From assembly GCA_013360675.1 (NCBI GenBank), contig JABWBB010000004.1:1-64000 (forward strand): a DNA stretch of 64,000 bases. Reading direction: 5' to 3'. Positions 17,096 to 25,986 of this stretch are shown piece by piece. Under the pieces are notes generated by a model. It saw only the letters and a program-made list of their open reading frames with translations. It ran no database searches and had not been told where the DNA came from. The stretch comes from Phycisphaerales bacterium (GTDB lineage Bacteria > Planctomycetota > Phycisphaerae > Phycisphaerales > UBA1924). A program made the position numbers and the translations under genes. Each line of letters starts with the position of its first letter. The first letter of the stretch is position 1.

Positions 17096-18919
17096 ATGCC
17101 CAGCCTGAACACACACCAAACCGCCCGACCCAGGCAGCCGCACCGCAGGGGCGGCACGGTGGTCTGGGTCGTGGTGGGCGGGCTGCTCATGAGCGGCGTG
17201 GGGTACGTGACGTATCTGGGCGTGCGCGAGAAGCCCGACAAGCCCACGCTGACCCGCTCGGAACTGGCGACGGTGACGAAGACGAGCTTCGAGGTGGCGA
17301 CCCTGGCCAGCGGCGAGCTCGAGGCGCGGAACAAGATCGAAATCCGCAGCCCGCTCGAGGATCAATCCTCGATCGTGTGGATCATCCCCGAGGGGGTGGT
17401 CGTCAAGGCCGGCGAGCGTCTCATTCAACTCAACGCCGATCCGATCAAACAGAAGGTGGATGAGGAGACACTGCGCCTCGAATCCGCCAAGGCTGAACTG
17501 GTGGCGGCGGAGAACAGCTACAGCATCCAGGCGAATGAGAACCAGAGCCGCCTGAGTCAGGCCGAGCTGAAGGTCGCGCTGGCGGAACTCGCGCTGCGAC
17601 AGTGGCGCGAGGGCGAGGTGGCCAAGAAGCGCCAGGATCTGGCGCTGGCCATCGACAAGGCGACGCTCGAGATCGAACGTCTCGCCGAGCGGTTTGTGCG
17701 CAGCCAGTCGCTGCTGGCCGACGGGTTCATCAGCAAGGACGAATGCGACCGCGACGAGGTGGCCTATATCGAGGCGATCTCGGCGTACAACACCGCGCAC
17801 CTGTCGCGCGACATCTACGAGAACTACGAGTACCCCAAGGAGGAGAAAACCAAGATCTCCGACCTGGAGCAGGCCCGGAGCGAACTCGAACGCGTGCGCC
17901 TCAACAACGAGATCGAGCTGGCCAGCAAGGACGCCAGCCGCCAGAACCGGCGTTCGCAAGCCACGATCATCGAGAACAAGCTCAACAAGATCAAGGCGGA
18001 TTATGAGTCCGCCACCATCAAGGCGCCCCGCGACGGCCTGGTGGTCTATGCCACGACGCTCGATCGGGATTGGCGGGGCGGCGGCGATGGCGGGCTGCAG
18101 ATCGGCCAGCAGGTCTGGTCGAATCAGCTCCTGATCGTGCTCCCCGATACGTCCGAGATGGTCGCCACCGTGCGCGTGCACGAGAGCCTCGCCAGCCGCG
18201 TGACGCCCGGCCTGAGTGTCGCGGTCAAAGTCGACGCGGCGAACGGGCGGGTGTTTCAGGGCGTGGTGGAGTCCATCGGCGTGATGGCCGCCTCGGGCGG
18301 GTGGCGCGATCCGAACCTGCGCGAGTATTCCGTGCGGATCGGCCTGACCGATCATGGCGATGGGCTCAAGCCCGCGATGCGCGCCGAGGCCCGCATCGTG
18401 CTCGAAAAAGTGAACGACGCGCTGGCCGCTCCGATCTCGGCGGTCTTCCAGGATGGCGCGGTGCAGTATGTCTGCGTGCCCAGGGGCGCCAAGTACGTGC
18501 GCGTGCCGATCCGCCTTGGGCGTCGCTCGGACACACAGGCCGAAATCCTCGCGGGCGTCGATGCGGGGGCCTCGGTGCTGCTGCGCGAGCCGGCGGCGGG
18601 CGAGGTGCTCAGCCAGCCCTGGGACACCGCCCAGCTCACGCTGGCGGGCTACACCATCGGCGACAATGGGGATATCACTTCTCCGGCCAGCCGCGGGCCC
18701 GGCGGCGAGGGGCGACGACGTCGGACCTCACCTTTGGGTGACGGGACCAAGCCCGCCGAAGAATCCGGCGATGCGTCCGCGCCCGGCGGAACCGCCGCCT
18801 CACAGGATGGCGAGACGGACGGCGGCAAAGAGTCGCCCGCTGCTTCTCCTGCGGCGACCGGAACCGGGGAATCCACCACGACCGGGGCTCAGATCGAGCC
18901 GGCCAAGACCGGGTCGTGA
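17096..18919 (+). CDS. HlyD/MacA-type periplasmic adaptor protein
   Basis: This 607-residue membrane-fusion protein has one N-terminal membrane helix (TVVWVVVGGLLMSGVGYVTYL). A biotinyl-lipoyl half (LEARNKIEIRSPLED), a long alpha-hairpin coiled coil (about residues 110-310), the second lipoyl half (SATIKAPRDGLVVYAT) and beta-barrel domains follow. Such proteins bridge inner-membrane transporters and outer-membrane channels. The last 80 residues are a disordered Gly/Ser/Thr/Ala/Pro-rich tail unusual for the family. No transporter gene is adjacent, so the partner is unknown; an FtsX-type permease occurs at 49878. AGGAG at 17085-17089 is six bases before the ATG at 17096, which decides the start over the ATG at 17075. 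Confidence 0.85.
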   Translation: MPSLNTHQTARPRQPHRRGGTVVWVVVGGLLMSGVGYVTYLGVREKPDKPTLTRSELATVTKTSFEVATLASGELEARNKIEIRSPLEDQSSIVWIIPEGVVVKAGERLIQLNADPIKQKVDEETLRLESAKAELVAAENSYSIQANENQSRLSQAELKVALAELALRQWREGEVAKKRQDLALAIDKATLEIERLAERFVRSQSLLADGFISKDECDRDEVAYIEAISAYNTAHLSRDIYENYEYPKEEKTKISDLEQARSELERVRLNNEIELASKDASRQNRRSQATIIENKLNKIKADYESATIKAPRDGLVVYATTLDRDWRGGGDGGLQIGQQVWSNQLLIVLPDTSEMVATVRVHESLASRVTPGLSVAVKVDAANGRVFQGVVESIGVMAASGGWRDPNLREYSVRIGLTDHGDGLKPAMRAEARIVLEKVNDALAAPISAVFQDGAVQYVCVPRGAKYVRVPIRLGRRSDTQAEILAGVDAGASVLLREPAAGEVLSQPWDTAQLTLAGYTIGDNGDITSPASRGPGGEGRRRRTSPLGDGTKPAEESGDASAPGGTAASQDGETDGGKESPAASPAATGTGESTTTGAQIEPAKTGS

Positions 18920-18949
18920 TCGGCGCTTTCATCTTGAGCGTCGATGCCG

Positions 18950-18955
18950 TAGCAT
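18950..18955 (+). promoter_or_regulatory. -10 element TAGCAT, leaderless layout
   Basis: TAGCAT ends six bases before the ATG at 18962. The intervening GAAGAC is not a convincing ribosome-binding sequence. Confidence 0.45.
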
Positions 18956-18961
18956 GAAGAC

Positions 18962-19342
18962 ATGAGCCAGAACAGCGGCATGAGTCCGTCCTTTTCGCGT
19001 GCGTTCGTCCCGGGCCTGGTGCTGGGGCTGATCGTGGGGGGCGTGGTGGGCGCGGTGCTGACGCCGATCCTCACCGAGAGCACGTCGCTCAAGACCAACG
19101 CGGTTCCCGGTGGGACGACCCTGCCCATCTCGGAAGAACGCAGCACGCCGCCGATCACCAAGCCCGCGGTGCCATTCCCCGGCGACGCCTCGCCCGGCGC
19201 ACCCAAGGGTGACGCGCCCGCCACACCCGTGGAAGAGAAGCCAGCGACGATCCCCGCCACTCCGATCGAGCCGATGCCCGAGCCCGCGGCGGACCCCGGA
19301 ACCGCGCCCGGTCAGCCCGCCCCCGCGGACACACCCAAGTGA
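18962..19342 (+). CDS. Small membrane-anchored protein with Pro/Ala-rich tail
   Basis: This 126-residue protein has an N-terminal membrane helix (FVPGLVLGLIVGGVVGAVL) followed by about 80 residues dominated by Pro, Ala, Thr and Glu. No enzymatic motif is present. The tail should be extended and lie outside the membrane, perhaps crossing the periplasm. It overlaps the downstream glycosylase by four bases (GTGA), so the two genes are translationally coupled although their products look unrelated. I do not recognise a family. Confidence 0.65.
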   Translation: MSQNSGMSPSFSRAFVPGLVLGLIVGGVVGAVLTPILTESTSLKTNAVPGGTTLPISEERSTPPITKPAVPFPGDASPGAPKGDAPATPVEEKPATIPATPIEPMPEPAADPGTAPGQPAPADTPK

Positions 19343-20172
19343 GTTCGGCGCCGATCGACATCGAGCGGCTGGTCCGCCAGCATGCGCAGACCTCGCGCCT
19401 GCTGGGGGTTGATTTCGTGCCCGCGTATCGGCGGGGCGTGGAGATTGAGTCTCCAGAAAAACCAGCGGCGTCAGGTGTTCATGCGGCGACCACTCCTCCT
19501 GTGGCGATTCCGCCGGTGGCCGTGCCTCGAGGTGCTCCCGCTCACCAGAAAGAGCTCGACCGCCCCGCGGCGCAGCGTGCGCTCGATGCCCTGCGCGAGC
19601 GCTACGAACGCGACGCGCCCCACGAGGCATTCGTCACGGCCCACACGAACATCGTCTTTGGCGAGGGCGATCCGCGGGCCCGCCTGATGTTCGTGGGCGA
19701 AGCACCCGGCGAGGAAGAAGACAAGACCGGAAGGCCCTTCGTGGGGCGCGCCGGTCAACTGCTCAACAAGATGATCGAGGCGATGGGCCTGGCCCGCGAG
19801 GATGTCTACATCTGCAACGTCCTCAAGACGCGCCCGCCCAACAACGCCACGCCCACGCCCACCGAGGCGGCCCTCTGCGAGCCCTATCTGCTTGAACAGG
19901 TCGGCATTGTCTCGCCCGAGGTGATCGTCACGCTGGGCCTGCCCGCGACGCGCACGCTGCTCAAGAGCGATGAATCGATGGCCCGCCTGCGTGGGCGCTG
20001 GGGAAGCCTCGCCCTGTCCGATGGGCGATCGATCCCCGTGATGCCAACGTACCACCCGGCCTACCTGCTGCGGAACTACACCCCCGAGGCCCGGGGGAAG
20101 GTCTGGGCGGACCTGTGCCTGGCGATGGAGCGCCTGGGGCTGCAGCCGCCCAAAGGCCGTCCCGCGTCCTGA
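19339..20172 (+). CDS. Family-4-like uracil-DNA glycosylase lacking most cluster cysteines
   Basis: This 277-residue protein has the core of a family 4 uracil-DNA glycosylase: [24 protein letters not shown] at the active site (core GEAPGEEED), the [11 protein letters not shown] region and the closing HPAYLLR. These enzymes excise uracil from DNA. Family 4 enzymes normally hold a 4Fe-4S cluster with four cysteines: a CxxC before the first strand, one in KCRPP, and one about 15 residues later. Here the CxxC is absent and KCRPP reads KTRPP, leaving only the last (LCEPYL). A 75-residue Pro-rich N-terminal extension replaces the cluster region. The GTG start overlaps the previous stop. Confidence 0.85.
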   Translation: MSSAPIDIERLVRQHAQTSRLLGVDFVPAYRRGVEIESPEKPAASGVHAATTPPVAIPPVAVPRGAPAHQKELDRPAAQRALDALRERYERDAPHEAFVTAHTNIVFGEGDPRARLMFVGEAPGEEEDKTGRPFVGRAGQLLNKMIEAMGLAREDVYICNVLKTRPPNNATPTPTEAALCEPYLLEQVGIVSPEVIVTLGLPATRTLLKSDESMARLRGRWGSLALSDGRSIPVMPTYHPAYLLRNYTPEARGKVWADLCLAMERLGLQPPKGRPAS

Positions 20173-20321
20173 AACCCCTTGAAAACAAGGGTGTTGCGCG
20201 TCTCGCACAAAAAAAGATGAGCGGTCTGCAACCAAGTCCCAGGCGGCTGCGGATGGGTGGTTGTCCACGCGACGGTCGTGTTGATTCATGACGGTCGCCT
20301 TGAAAACCTGACCCCCACGAG

Positions 20322-20366
20322 ACCCGGTGCTTGGCATGTGTTCTGAGCGCCGGGTTTTTCTTTTTT
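20322..20366 (+). terminator. Intrinsic terminator
   Basis: ACCCGGTGCT (20322-20331) pairs with AGCGCCGGGT (20346-20355) with one G-U pair. The stem is followed by TTTTCTTTTTT. It lies 150 bases after the glycosylase stop and upstream of the pilin-like gene. Confidence 0.8.
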
Positions 20367-20398
20367 GCCGTCGCGCCCTGCGATCTGGTTGCACAGGG

Positions 20399-20427
20399 TT
20401 GCCCTTGCGCGGACCCCCGTGGATACT
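20399..20427 (+). promoter_or_regulatory. Promoter TTGCCC-N17-GATACT, leaderless layout
   Basis: TTGCCC (20399-20404) and GATACT (20422-20427) are 17 bases apart. The -10 ends six bases before the ATG at 20434, so the transcript should start at or near the start codon. Confidence 0.6.
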
Positions 20428-20433
20428 GCGGGC

Positions 20434-20976
20434 ATGCAACAGCCGCCAACCCCACCACCCTTTTCACCACTCGGATTCGATCAACCCGCACGCAAAAAAT
20501 CGTCGACGATGCTGATCCTGGGCATCATCGCCGGCTCGCTGGTGCTTGTGCTCGTGATCTGCGGCGGGGTGGGCGCGGTGATCCTGCTCCCTGCGTTGTC
20601 GAAGGCTCGTGATGCGGCGAGAGAAATCCGCGCGATGAGCGAGATGCGGATGACCGCGATGTCACTGGTGATCTATGCCAGCGAGAACGAGGACTGGATG
20701 CCCGAAGTCCGCGAGGGGTGGGCCGAGCGTCTTACGCCCTACCTGATGCAGGGCGCAAACCCGAGCCAGTCGCGATTTGTCGGCGAGACGCAGGTGCCGG
20801 TCATCTATGTGCCCCCGGGCACGCCGGGCGAGTATGACCCTTCGAACACCATCGTGCTTCACGAGGACCCCGACATGCTGCCCGAGGGCAAGGATGTTCT
20901 CGCCGCCTTCGCCGATGGGAGCGTGCGCAAGGTGCCGCGTGAGGAGTTTCGGCGGCTGATGCTCGGGCGAGAATAA
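20434..20976 (+). CDS. Pilin-like membrane protein, unknown function
   Basis: This 180-residue protein has a Pro-rich cytoplasmic arm, one membrane helix (MLILGIIAGSLVLVLVICGG) and then LPALSKARDAAREI, which closely follows the alpha-helical sequence after the membrane part of planctomycete pseudopilins. The E5 glutamate and peptidase site of true pilins are missing. The end carries AAFADGSVRKVPREEF, similar to the C-terminal DG motif of those proteins. It may be a pilin relative that stays membrane-anchored instead of being processed. The ATG at 20434 was chosen because the promoter element lies six bases before it and the longer reading overlaps that promoter. Confidence 0.75.
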   Translation: MQQPPTPPPFSPLGFDQPARKKSSTMLILGIIAGSLVLVLVICGGVGAVILLPALSKARDAAREIRAMSEMRMTAMSLVIYASENEDWMPEVREGWAERLTPYLMQGANPSQSRFVGETQVPVIYVPPGTPGEYDPSNTIVLHEDPDMLPEGKDVLAAFADGSVRKVPREEFRRLMLGRE

Positions 20977-20984
20977 CCAGTTCG

Positions 20985-21022
20985 TCAAAAGAAGCACGCC
21001 ACGCATGGTGTACGTGGCGTGC
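20985..21022 (-). terminator. Terminator of the tricorn-homologue gene
   Basis: GCACGCCACG (20994-21003) and CGTGGCGTGC (21013-21022) form a perfect ten-base stem with a nine-base loop. On the minus strand the stem is followed by TTCTTTTG, a moderate U-rich tail, so it fits best as the end of the minus-strand gene. Confidence 0.65.
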
Positions 21023-21071
21023 GTGCGAAACGTGGAGTGTGAAGTGGCGCGTGTGAATCGCAGCCGCGGCT

Positions 21072-24000
21072 TTACTTGTCCTTGGGGTCGAGGCCCATGC
21101 CGGCGCGGTTGGGGCTGGCGGGGCGTGTGGGCGGCGTATAGGGGTTCTTGGTGATGGCCTCGAGCATCATGGAGATGGCGCGATCGAGCTGGGGGTCGCC
21201 GTCATTCTGCATGAGGGCGGGATCGTCGATGAGTTCGACGTCGGGGTCGACGCCGTGCCCCTCGATGCCCCAGGTGCCGTCGGTTTCGTAGTAGCCAAAG
21301 GTGGGGACGGCGACCGCGCCGCCGTCGATGAGGCCCGGGTTCCCCGAGATGCCCACGAGCCCGCCCCAGGTGCGGGTGCCGATGAGCGGGCCGATCTTCA
21401 TCTGGCGGAAGAGGGCGGGGAACATGTCGCCGCCCGAGCCGGCCAGCCCATTGATGAGCATGCACTTGGGCCCGTTGTGGGCGTCGGGGGGCCAGGTCCA
21501 GTCCTTGCCGTCGCGCACGGCCCAGTAGTTGAGCGCCGGGCGGTTGAGGAGTTCGATGAAGCGCGTGGGGATTTGCCCGCCGCCGTTCCAGCGTTCGTCG
21601 ATGATGAGGGCAGCCCTGCCGCGTTCGCCGTTGAACTGGCGGAAGAGTTCGTTCTGCCCGTCGACGCCGGTGTTGGGGACGTAGATGTAGCCGACCTTGC
21701 CGCCTGTCTTTTCATGGACATAGCGGCGCTTGGCGTCGATCCAGTCGCGGAAGCGGAGATTGGATTCGCTGGTGATGGTGGTGACGACGACCTGGCGCTC
21801 GCTCCCGTCGAGCACGGGCTTGTCGCTGACGCTCAGGACGACGGTGCGCCCCGCGCGATCGATGAAGGCGGCGTAGGGATCGAGGCTTGTGTCCACGGGC
21901 ACGCCGTCGACCGCGAGGAGGAAATCCCCGGCCTTGACATTGACGCCCGGCTGCGACAAAGGCCCGCGGGCATCGGCGTCGTGGGCGCCCCCTTCGATGA
22001 TGCGTGAGATGCGGTACGCGGTGACGGGCTGGCTCTCGTGCTCGACGCGGGCGAGTTCAAAATCGCAACCGAGCAGGCCCACGCCGAGGGAACGCCCACG
22101 TTCGACATCGCCGGGCGCGGTGACATACGCATGCCCGACGTTGAGTTCGGAGATCATCTCGGCGATGACCCAGTTGACGTCCTCGCGCGTGGCGCAATCG
22201 GGCAGGAGGGTGCGGTAGTGCTCGTAGGTGGCCTTCCAGTCGACGCCGTGCATCGTGGGCTCGTAGAAGTAATCGCGGAAGATGCGGTAGGCATCGTGGA
22301 GGATCTGGGCCCATTCGTCGCGCGGGTTGATGCGGACAGTCATGCCCGAAGTAGGGACGGTCTGCGCCTTGCCCCCGCCGGCGGCGGCGTCGAGGATGGT
22401 GAGCGATGTGCCCCGAGAGACGAGGAGCTTCTTGCGGTCCGCGGTCAGTTCGAAGCCGCCAGCGGCGGTGACGGTCTTTTCGTCGCGCTCGTCCGAGTTG
22501 GGATCGAAGATCTTGATCGTGGCACTCTCGCCCGAGCCGCGCGAGCCGGCGCGAACGTAGAGGAGTTTGCCGTCCCCGGTCGCGCGGAGGTTGTAGAAGC
22601 GCCCGGGCCCGACGGGGAGGGTGAGCGTGCGGCGCTCGAAGCCGTCCACTTCGATCTTGATCGCCTTGGCATCATCGGCCTTCGAATCATCGTCCTTCTT
22701 GGCCTCGGCCTTGTCGTCGGACTTCGGGGCGTCGTTCTTGGCGTCGCCGGCGGGCGGAGCGGCGGGCTTGCTGGTGCGCTTGGCGGTCCAGTCGCCGCTG
22801 GCGTTGCCGGCGGACCAAGTGCCGTTGGCCTCGTCGGCGCGGATGGTGCCGGTGATGGTGGCGTCGGCCTCGCCCATCGAGATGGTGACGCTGAAGGTCT
22901 TGTCGTTCTTGTCGAAGGAGCCCGAGCGGATCGACGAACTCCCCATCGCCGAGGAGATCGTCCCCGTCAGCGAGCCGTCGGCGTTGAGCGTGAGTTTCAT
23001 GACGAAGGGGATGCTGACGGGCTGCCCATTGTTGACGGGGGCCATCGTCGTCCCCTCCCACGTGCCCGAGATCGGGTCGATGGCGACGGCGGCTTCCTTC
23101 GTGCCTTCGTCCTTCTTGTCTTCCTTGGCGGGCTTGTCGTCTTTCTTGGCTTCCTTCTTCTCCTCGCGGATCGTCTCTTCATCGTTCTTGGGGAGCCAGG
23201 GGTTCTTGACGTCCGCGCGCAGAGGCGTCATATACAGGCGCATCGAGTTGTTGTAGACGAATGTGGTGTCGAGATCGGAGTAGACGGGGGCGGAGAACTC
23301 GCGGGCCGAGGCGAAGTAGAGCCAGTCGCCCTTGGCGTCGAAGGCGGGCGCGGTGGATGAGAAGGCCGGATCGGTGACGCGGTGGCGCTCGTTGGTGGCG
23401 ACGTTGAGCAGCCAGATGCAGTCGTTGTTGTTGTGCTCGTCGGCGCGGGCGTAGGCGAGCCACGCCGAATCGTGCGACCAGGAGACGGGCTGCTGGCCCG
23501 AGTTGGGGTCGGTGTCGACCAGGCTCGTGGTGCCCGTGGCGATCTCGGTGATGAAGATCTTGCCGCCCCGGTCGACGAAGCAGATGCGCTTCGAGTCGGG
23601 CGACCAGACCGGGTTGAACCGGAAGCCCGGGCCAAGGTCGGTGAGCTTGCGGGGCGCGTCGGGCGCGGGCATCGCCGCCTTGTCGTCGCCCTCGGCCTTG
23701 ATCTCGTCAGGCTTGGCGTCGGGCTTGGCCGCGTCGTCCTTCTTCTCGTCTTTCTTGTCGTCCTCCTTATCGTCCTTCTTTTCGGGGGCCTTCGCGCCCG
23801 AGGGGCGGATCCAGAGTTCGTACTCGCCCGATTCATCCGAGAAATAGGCGATCCAGCGTCCATCGGGGGACCAGGCCGGGTCGCGCTCGAAGACGCCATT
23901 GGTGCGGGTGAGGTTGGTGATGGCCCCTTCCTTGGCGGGGGCGGACCAGAGATCGCCGCGGGCCTCGATCGCGACGCGCTTGGCCCCGGGCGAGATCGTG

Positions 24001-24980
24001 GCACCGGTGATCCGTGGCGAAACATCGACCAGACGCTCGCGCACGCTGGGGCGATCGCCCGGGATCGTGACCTTGACGGCACGATCCTGTCCGCTGCCCA
24101 GGCTCAGCAGGCGAAGCTCCGCACCGAGCTGATACACAAACTCACCCTTGCCGTCGGGCCCTGGGCCGGGGCTGGGCCAACGCACGTCGAACGAAGTGTG
24201 TTGCGTGATCTGACGCTTGGCGCCGGAGGCGATGTCGTAGGCCCAGATATTGAGGCGGTGCTCGGGGCCGGCGTCGGAGAGGAAGTAGGCGGTGCCCGAG
24301 TCGCCCGGGATCCACATGGGGATGGTGTCGGTGCCTTCCCAGTCGGTGATGCGCTTGGAGGACTTGTCCTTGAGGTTGAAGAGCCAGACGTCGGTGGACA
24401 TCCCGCCGCGATAGCGCTTCCAGGTGCGCGTGTCGGTGGAGTGCAGCGTGTAGGCGAGCGTCGTGCCGTCGGGGCTGATGGCCCCGAACCCGGCGTAGGG
24501 GACGGGGAGTTTCTCGGGCATGCCGCCGGTGGGATTGGTGAGGAAGAGCTGGCTCTGACGCGACAGTCCGGCGTAGGCATTGGTGAGGAAGAGGAGTTTG
24601 CCGTCGTTCGTCCAATCGCAGAGCGTCTCGCCGCCGGGGTGGTACGTGGCGCGGACGGCCTGCCCCGCGGCGCCCGTTGGGGCGACGGCGAGGGTGTAGA
24701 GGTCGGTGTTCCCTTCGTAGTTGCCCACGAAGGCGATGGCTTTGCCGTCGGGGCTGAACCGGGGGAAGGACTCCATGCCCTGGGGTGAGGCGATGGGGGC
24801 GGCGACGCCGCCCTCGCGCGGGACCATCCACAGATCGTTGGCGTAGACGAAGCAGATGTGCGTCGCGCTGACGTCGGGCCAGCGGAGCATGGAGGGATGG
24901 GGCTCGATGTCCGCGTGCGTGAGCGGGGTCAGCGCAAGCGGGGCCAGGGCGAGCGAGACGAGAACGGCGAGACGATGCAT
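21072..24980 (-). CDS. Secreted tricorn protease homologue (S41 peptidase)
   Basis: This 1302-residue protein has a signal peptide (VLVSLALAPLALTPLTHA), so it acts outside the cytoplasm. Two beta-propellers with WSPDG- and FSPDGK-type repeats gate a C-terminal S41-type peptidase. IFRDYFYEPTMHGVDW (residue about 895) carries the catalytic histidine region, a PDZ-like domain follows, AGSGGDMFPALF (about 1180) holds the nucleophilic serine, and GHGVDPDVE (about 1240) the final acidic residue. Such enzymes degrade peptides released by other proteases. Two Lys/Asp/Glu-rich linkers (about 395-420 and 610-630) are present. Between about 633 and 735 an extra beta-rich domain beginning ISGTWEGTTM is inserted before the end of the second propeller. 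GAAGGA precedes the ATG. Confidence 0.93.
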   Translation of the reverse strand: MHRLAVLVSLALAPLALTPLTHADIEPHPSMLRWPDVSATHICFVYANDLWMVPREGGVAAPIASPQGMESFPRFSPDGKAIAFVGNYEGNTDLYTLAVAPTGAAGQAVRATYHPGGETLCDWTNDGKLLFLTNAYAGLSRQSQLFLTNPTGGMPEKLPVPYAGFGAISPDGTTLAYTLHSTDTRTWKRYRGGMSTDVWLFNLKDKSSKRITDWEGTDTIPMWIPGDSGTAYFLSDAGPEHRLNIWAYDIASGAKRQITQHTSFDVRWPSPGPGPDGKGEFVYQLGAELRLLSLGSGQDRAVKVTIPGDRPSVRERLVDVSPRITGATISPGAKRVAIEARGDLWSAPAKEGAITNLTRTNGVFERDPAWSPDGRWIAYFSDESGEYELWIRPSGAKAPEKKDDKEDDKKDEKKDDAAKPDAKPDEIKAEGDDKAAMPAPDAPRKLTDLGPGFRFNPVWSPDSKRICFVDRGGKIFITEIATGTTSLVDTDPNSGQQPVSWSHDSAWLAYARADEHNNNDCIWLLNVATNERHRVTDPAFSSTAPAFDAKGDWLYFASAREFSAPVYSDLDTTFVYNNSMRLYMTPLRADVKNPWLPKNDEETIREEKKEAKKDDKPAKEDKKDEGTKEAAVAIDPISGTWEGTTMAPVNNGQPVSIPFVMKLTLNADGSLTGTISSAMGSSSIRSGSFDKNDKTFSVTISMGEADATITGTIRADEANGTWSAGNASGDWTAKRTSKPAAPPAGDAKNDAPKSDDKAEAKKDDDSKADDAKAIKIEVDGFERRTLTLPVGPGRFYNLRATGDGKLLYVRAGSRGSGESATIKIFDPNSDERDEKTVTAAGGFELTADRKKLLVSRGTSLTILDAAAGGGKAQTVPTSGMTVRINPRDEWAQILHDAYRIFRDYFYEPTMHGVDWKATYEHYRTLLPDCATREDVNWVIAEMISELNVGHAYVTAPGDVERGRSLGVGLLGCDFELARVEHESQPVTAYRISRIIEGGAHDADARGPLSQPGVNVKAGDFLLAVDGVPVDTSLDPYAAFIDRAGRTVVLSVSDKPVLDGSERQVVVTTITSESNLRFRDWIDAKRRYVHEKTGGKVGYIYVPNTGVDGQNELFRQFNGERGRAALIIDERWNGGGQIPTRFIELLNRPALNYWAVRDGKDWTWPPDAHNGPKCMLINGLAGSGGDMFPALFRQMKIGPLIGTRTWGGLVGISGNPGLIDGGAVAVPTFGYYETDGTWGIEGHGVDPDVELIDDPALMQNDGDPQLDRAISMMLEAITKNPYTPPTRPASPNRAGMGLDPKDK

Positions 24981-25133
24981 CGGTGGGATTCCTTCGCGAG
25001 GGCTCGGAGATGACCAGGTCCCGCCGCCCCAATGAGTGGGCCGGGGGGGACGCAGAGTGTACAGCGGAGCAGGGATGCGCCTTGGGTGGGTTTCCGTCCG
25101 TCATTCGGGGGGCATGGCGGCCCCGAAGGGGCG

Positions 25134-25139
25134 TAGGAT
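25134..25139 (+). promoter_or_regulatory. -10 element TAGGAT upstream of an SD-led gene
   Basis: TAGGAT lies 33 bases before the ATG at 25173. Unlike the leaderless cases it leaves room for a short leader with an AAGGGAG ribosome-binding site. Confidence 0.35.
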
Positions 25140-25172
25140 GGGTCAGACGCCAGTGTCTTGAAGGGAGCGACG

Positions 25173-25907
25173 ATGTCCAGCGCAGGAACCACCGGAATGC
25201 CCGACGCACGCCTCTACGACGGTGAGGCCGAGAGCCTGCTCAGCGCGGAGCTGTCGCCCGATCGTGTGTCGCTTCTCCCCGTGACCAATAAACGCATCGA
25301 GCGGGCCGAGGACGCGGGCGAACGCATCCGTATTCTCTGGGGCCAGGACCTGCTTCGTGACCTGCTCGACGGGCGGTACCGCACGGTGGTCGTGGGCGTG
25401 AATGACCACGACAACAGCCACGGGATCATCGCGCAGATGTGCGAGCTGGTCTCGACGAGCCAGTGGACGGCAAGGAGCGTGACGAGCTACGCCAAGATGT
25501 TCCACGACGCGGTGTCGATCCACGCCGCCGGGGATAAAGAGCCCTACGTTCTCAAGTTCGACCTGGACAGCCTGCTGGTGCTGGCGGTGCTGCGCCCCAA
25601 GGGACGCGATCATTTCACGCTCGACGATCTGTCGCGCGGATTCAAGACGGTGGTGAAGATGCTGCGCGACCGGCGCGAGCGCTGGCCCTGTGCGGCGGTG
25701 TCGTTCCTCAACGCCAAGGCCAACCGCCTGGTCGGCGGTGACGGCAAAGAGCCCTCGTTTGAAGGTGTCTTGCGCACGATGTTTGAGGCGGGGTTCCGGG
25801 GCGACGTCTACGCCTCGCCCTCGATGTGGCGCCTCGGTCACGTGGGCGTCTTCCCGAGTTATCCCTTCCCCGCGGGTGTGGACCGGATGCGCGCGGGAAG
25901 TTCGTGA
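25173..25907 (+). CDS. Conserved-looking cytoplasmic protein, unknown function
   Basis: This 244-residue soluble protein has no signal peptide, membrane helix or motif that I recognise. It alternates strands and helices (TVVVGVNDHDNSHG, YVLKFDLDSLLVLAVL, AAVSFLNAKANRLVGG), suggesting an alpha/beta fold. The stretch VGVNDHDNSHGIIAQMCELV, with an Asp/His cluster, could be a functional site. The start at MSSAGTTGMP has AAGGGAG about seven bases upstream, which decides it over the TTG 15 bases earlier. It stands alone between the divergent tricorn gene and the regulator pair. I would not assign a function. Confidence 0.7.
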   Translation: MSSAGTTGMPDARLYDGEAESLLSAELSPDRVSLLPVTNKRIERAEDAGERIRILWGQDLLRDLLDGRYRTVVVGVNDHDNSHGIIAQMCELVSTSQWTARSVTSYAKMFHDAVSIHAAGDKEPYVLKFDLDSLLVLAVLRPKGRDHFTLDDLSRGFKTVVKMLRDRRERWPCAAVSFLNAKANRLVGGDGKEPSFEGVLRTMFEAGFRGDVYASPSMWRLGHVGVFPSYPFPAGVDRMRAGSS

Positions 25908-25956
25908 ACCACGCCCCGGGCCAGTGGCGCTGGGTATCGCGCCTTGGTCATTGTGC

Positions 25957-25970
25957 CGAGTCGTGACTCG
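25957..25970. repeat. Palindrome CGAGTC-GT-GACTCG
   Basis: A perfect six-base inverted repeat with a two-base centre lies 17 bases before the -35 element of the promoter at 25987. It could be a binding site for a dimeric regulator, perhaps one of the LuxR-type proteins downstream (inference). Confidence 0.35.
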
Positions 25971-25986
25971 CCGTCGAACTAAGTAG

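Larger units (their letters stand above)
20173..20433. other. Non-coding gap with hairpin, terminator and promoter
   Basis: This 261-base gap has a perfect CCCTTG-AAAA-CAAGGG stem-loop (20176-20191) right after the glycosylase stop but without a U-tract. A strong intrinsic terminator follows 130 bases later, then the promoter of the next gene. The stretch between the two hairpins has no credible reading frame on either strand, so a small RNA ending at the terminator is possible. Confidence 0.4.

Noticed and set aside
16970-18355. Upstream extension of the futalosine hydrolase frame to 690 codons
   Set aside because: The extra part runs antisense through the HlyD-type adaptor gene and has no family character, and the short version matches the family length.
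20173-20321. Minus-strand reading frame through the gap before the pilin-like gene
   Set aside because: It is an extension of a frame antisense to the glycosylase, with a poly-Phe-like run and no start signal.
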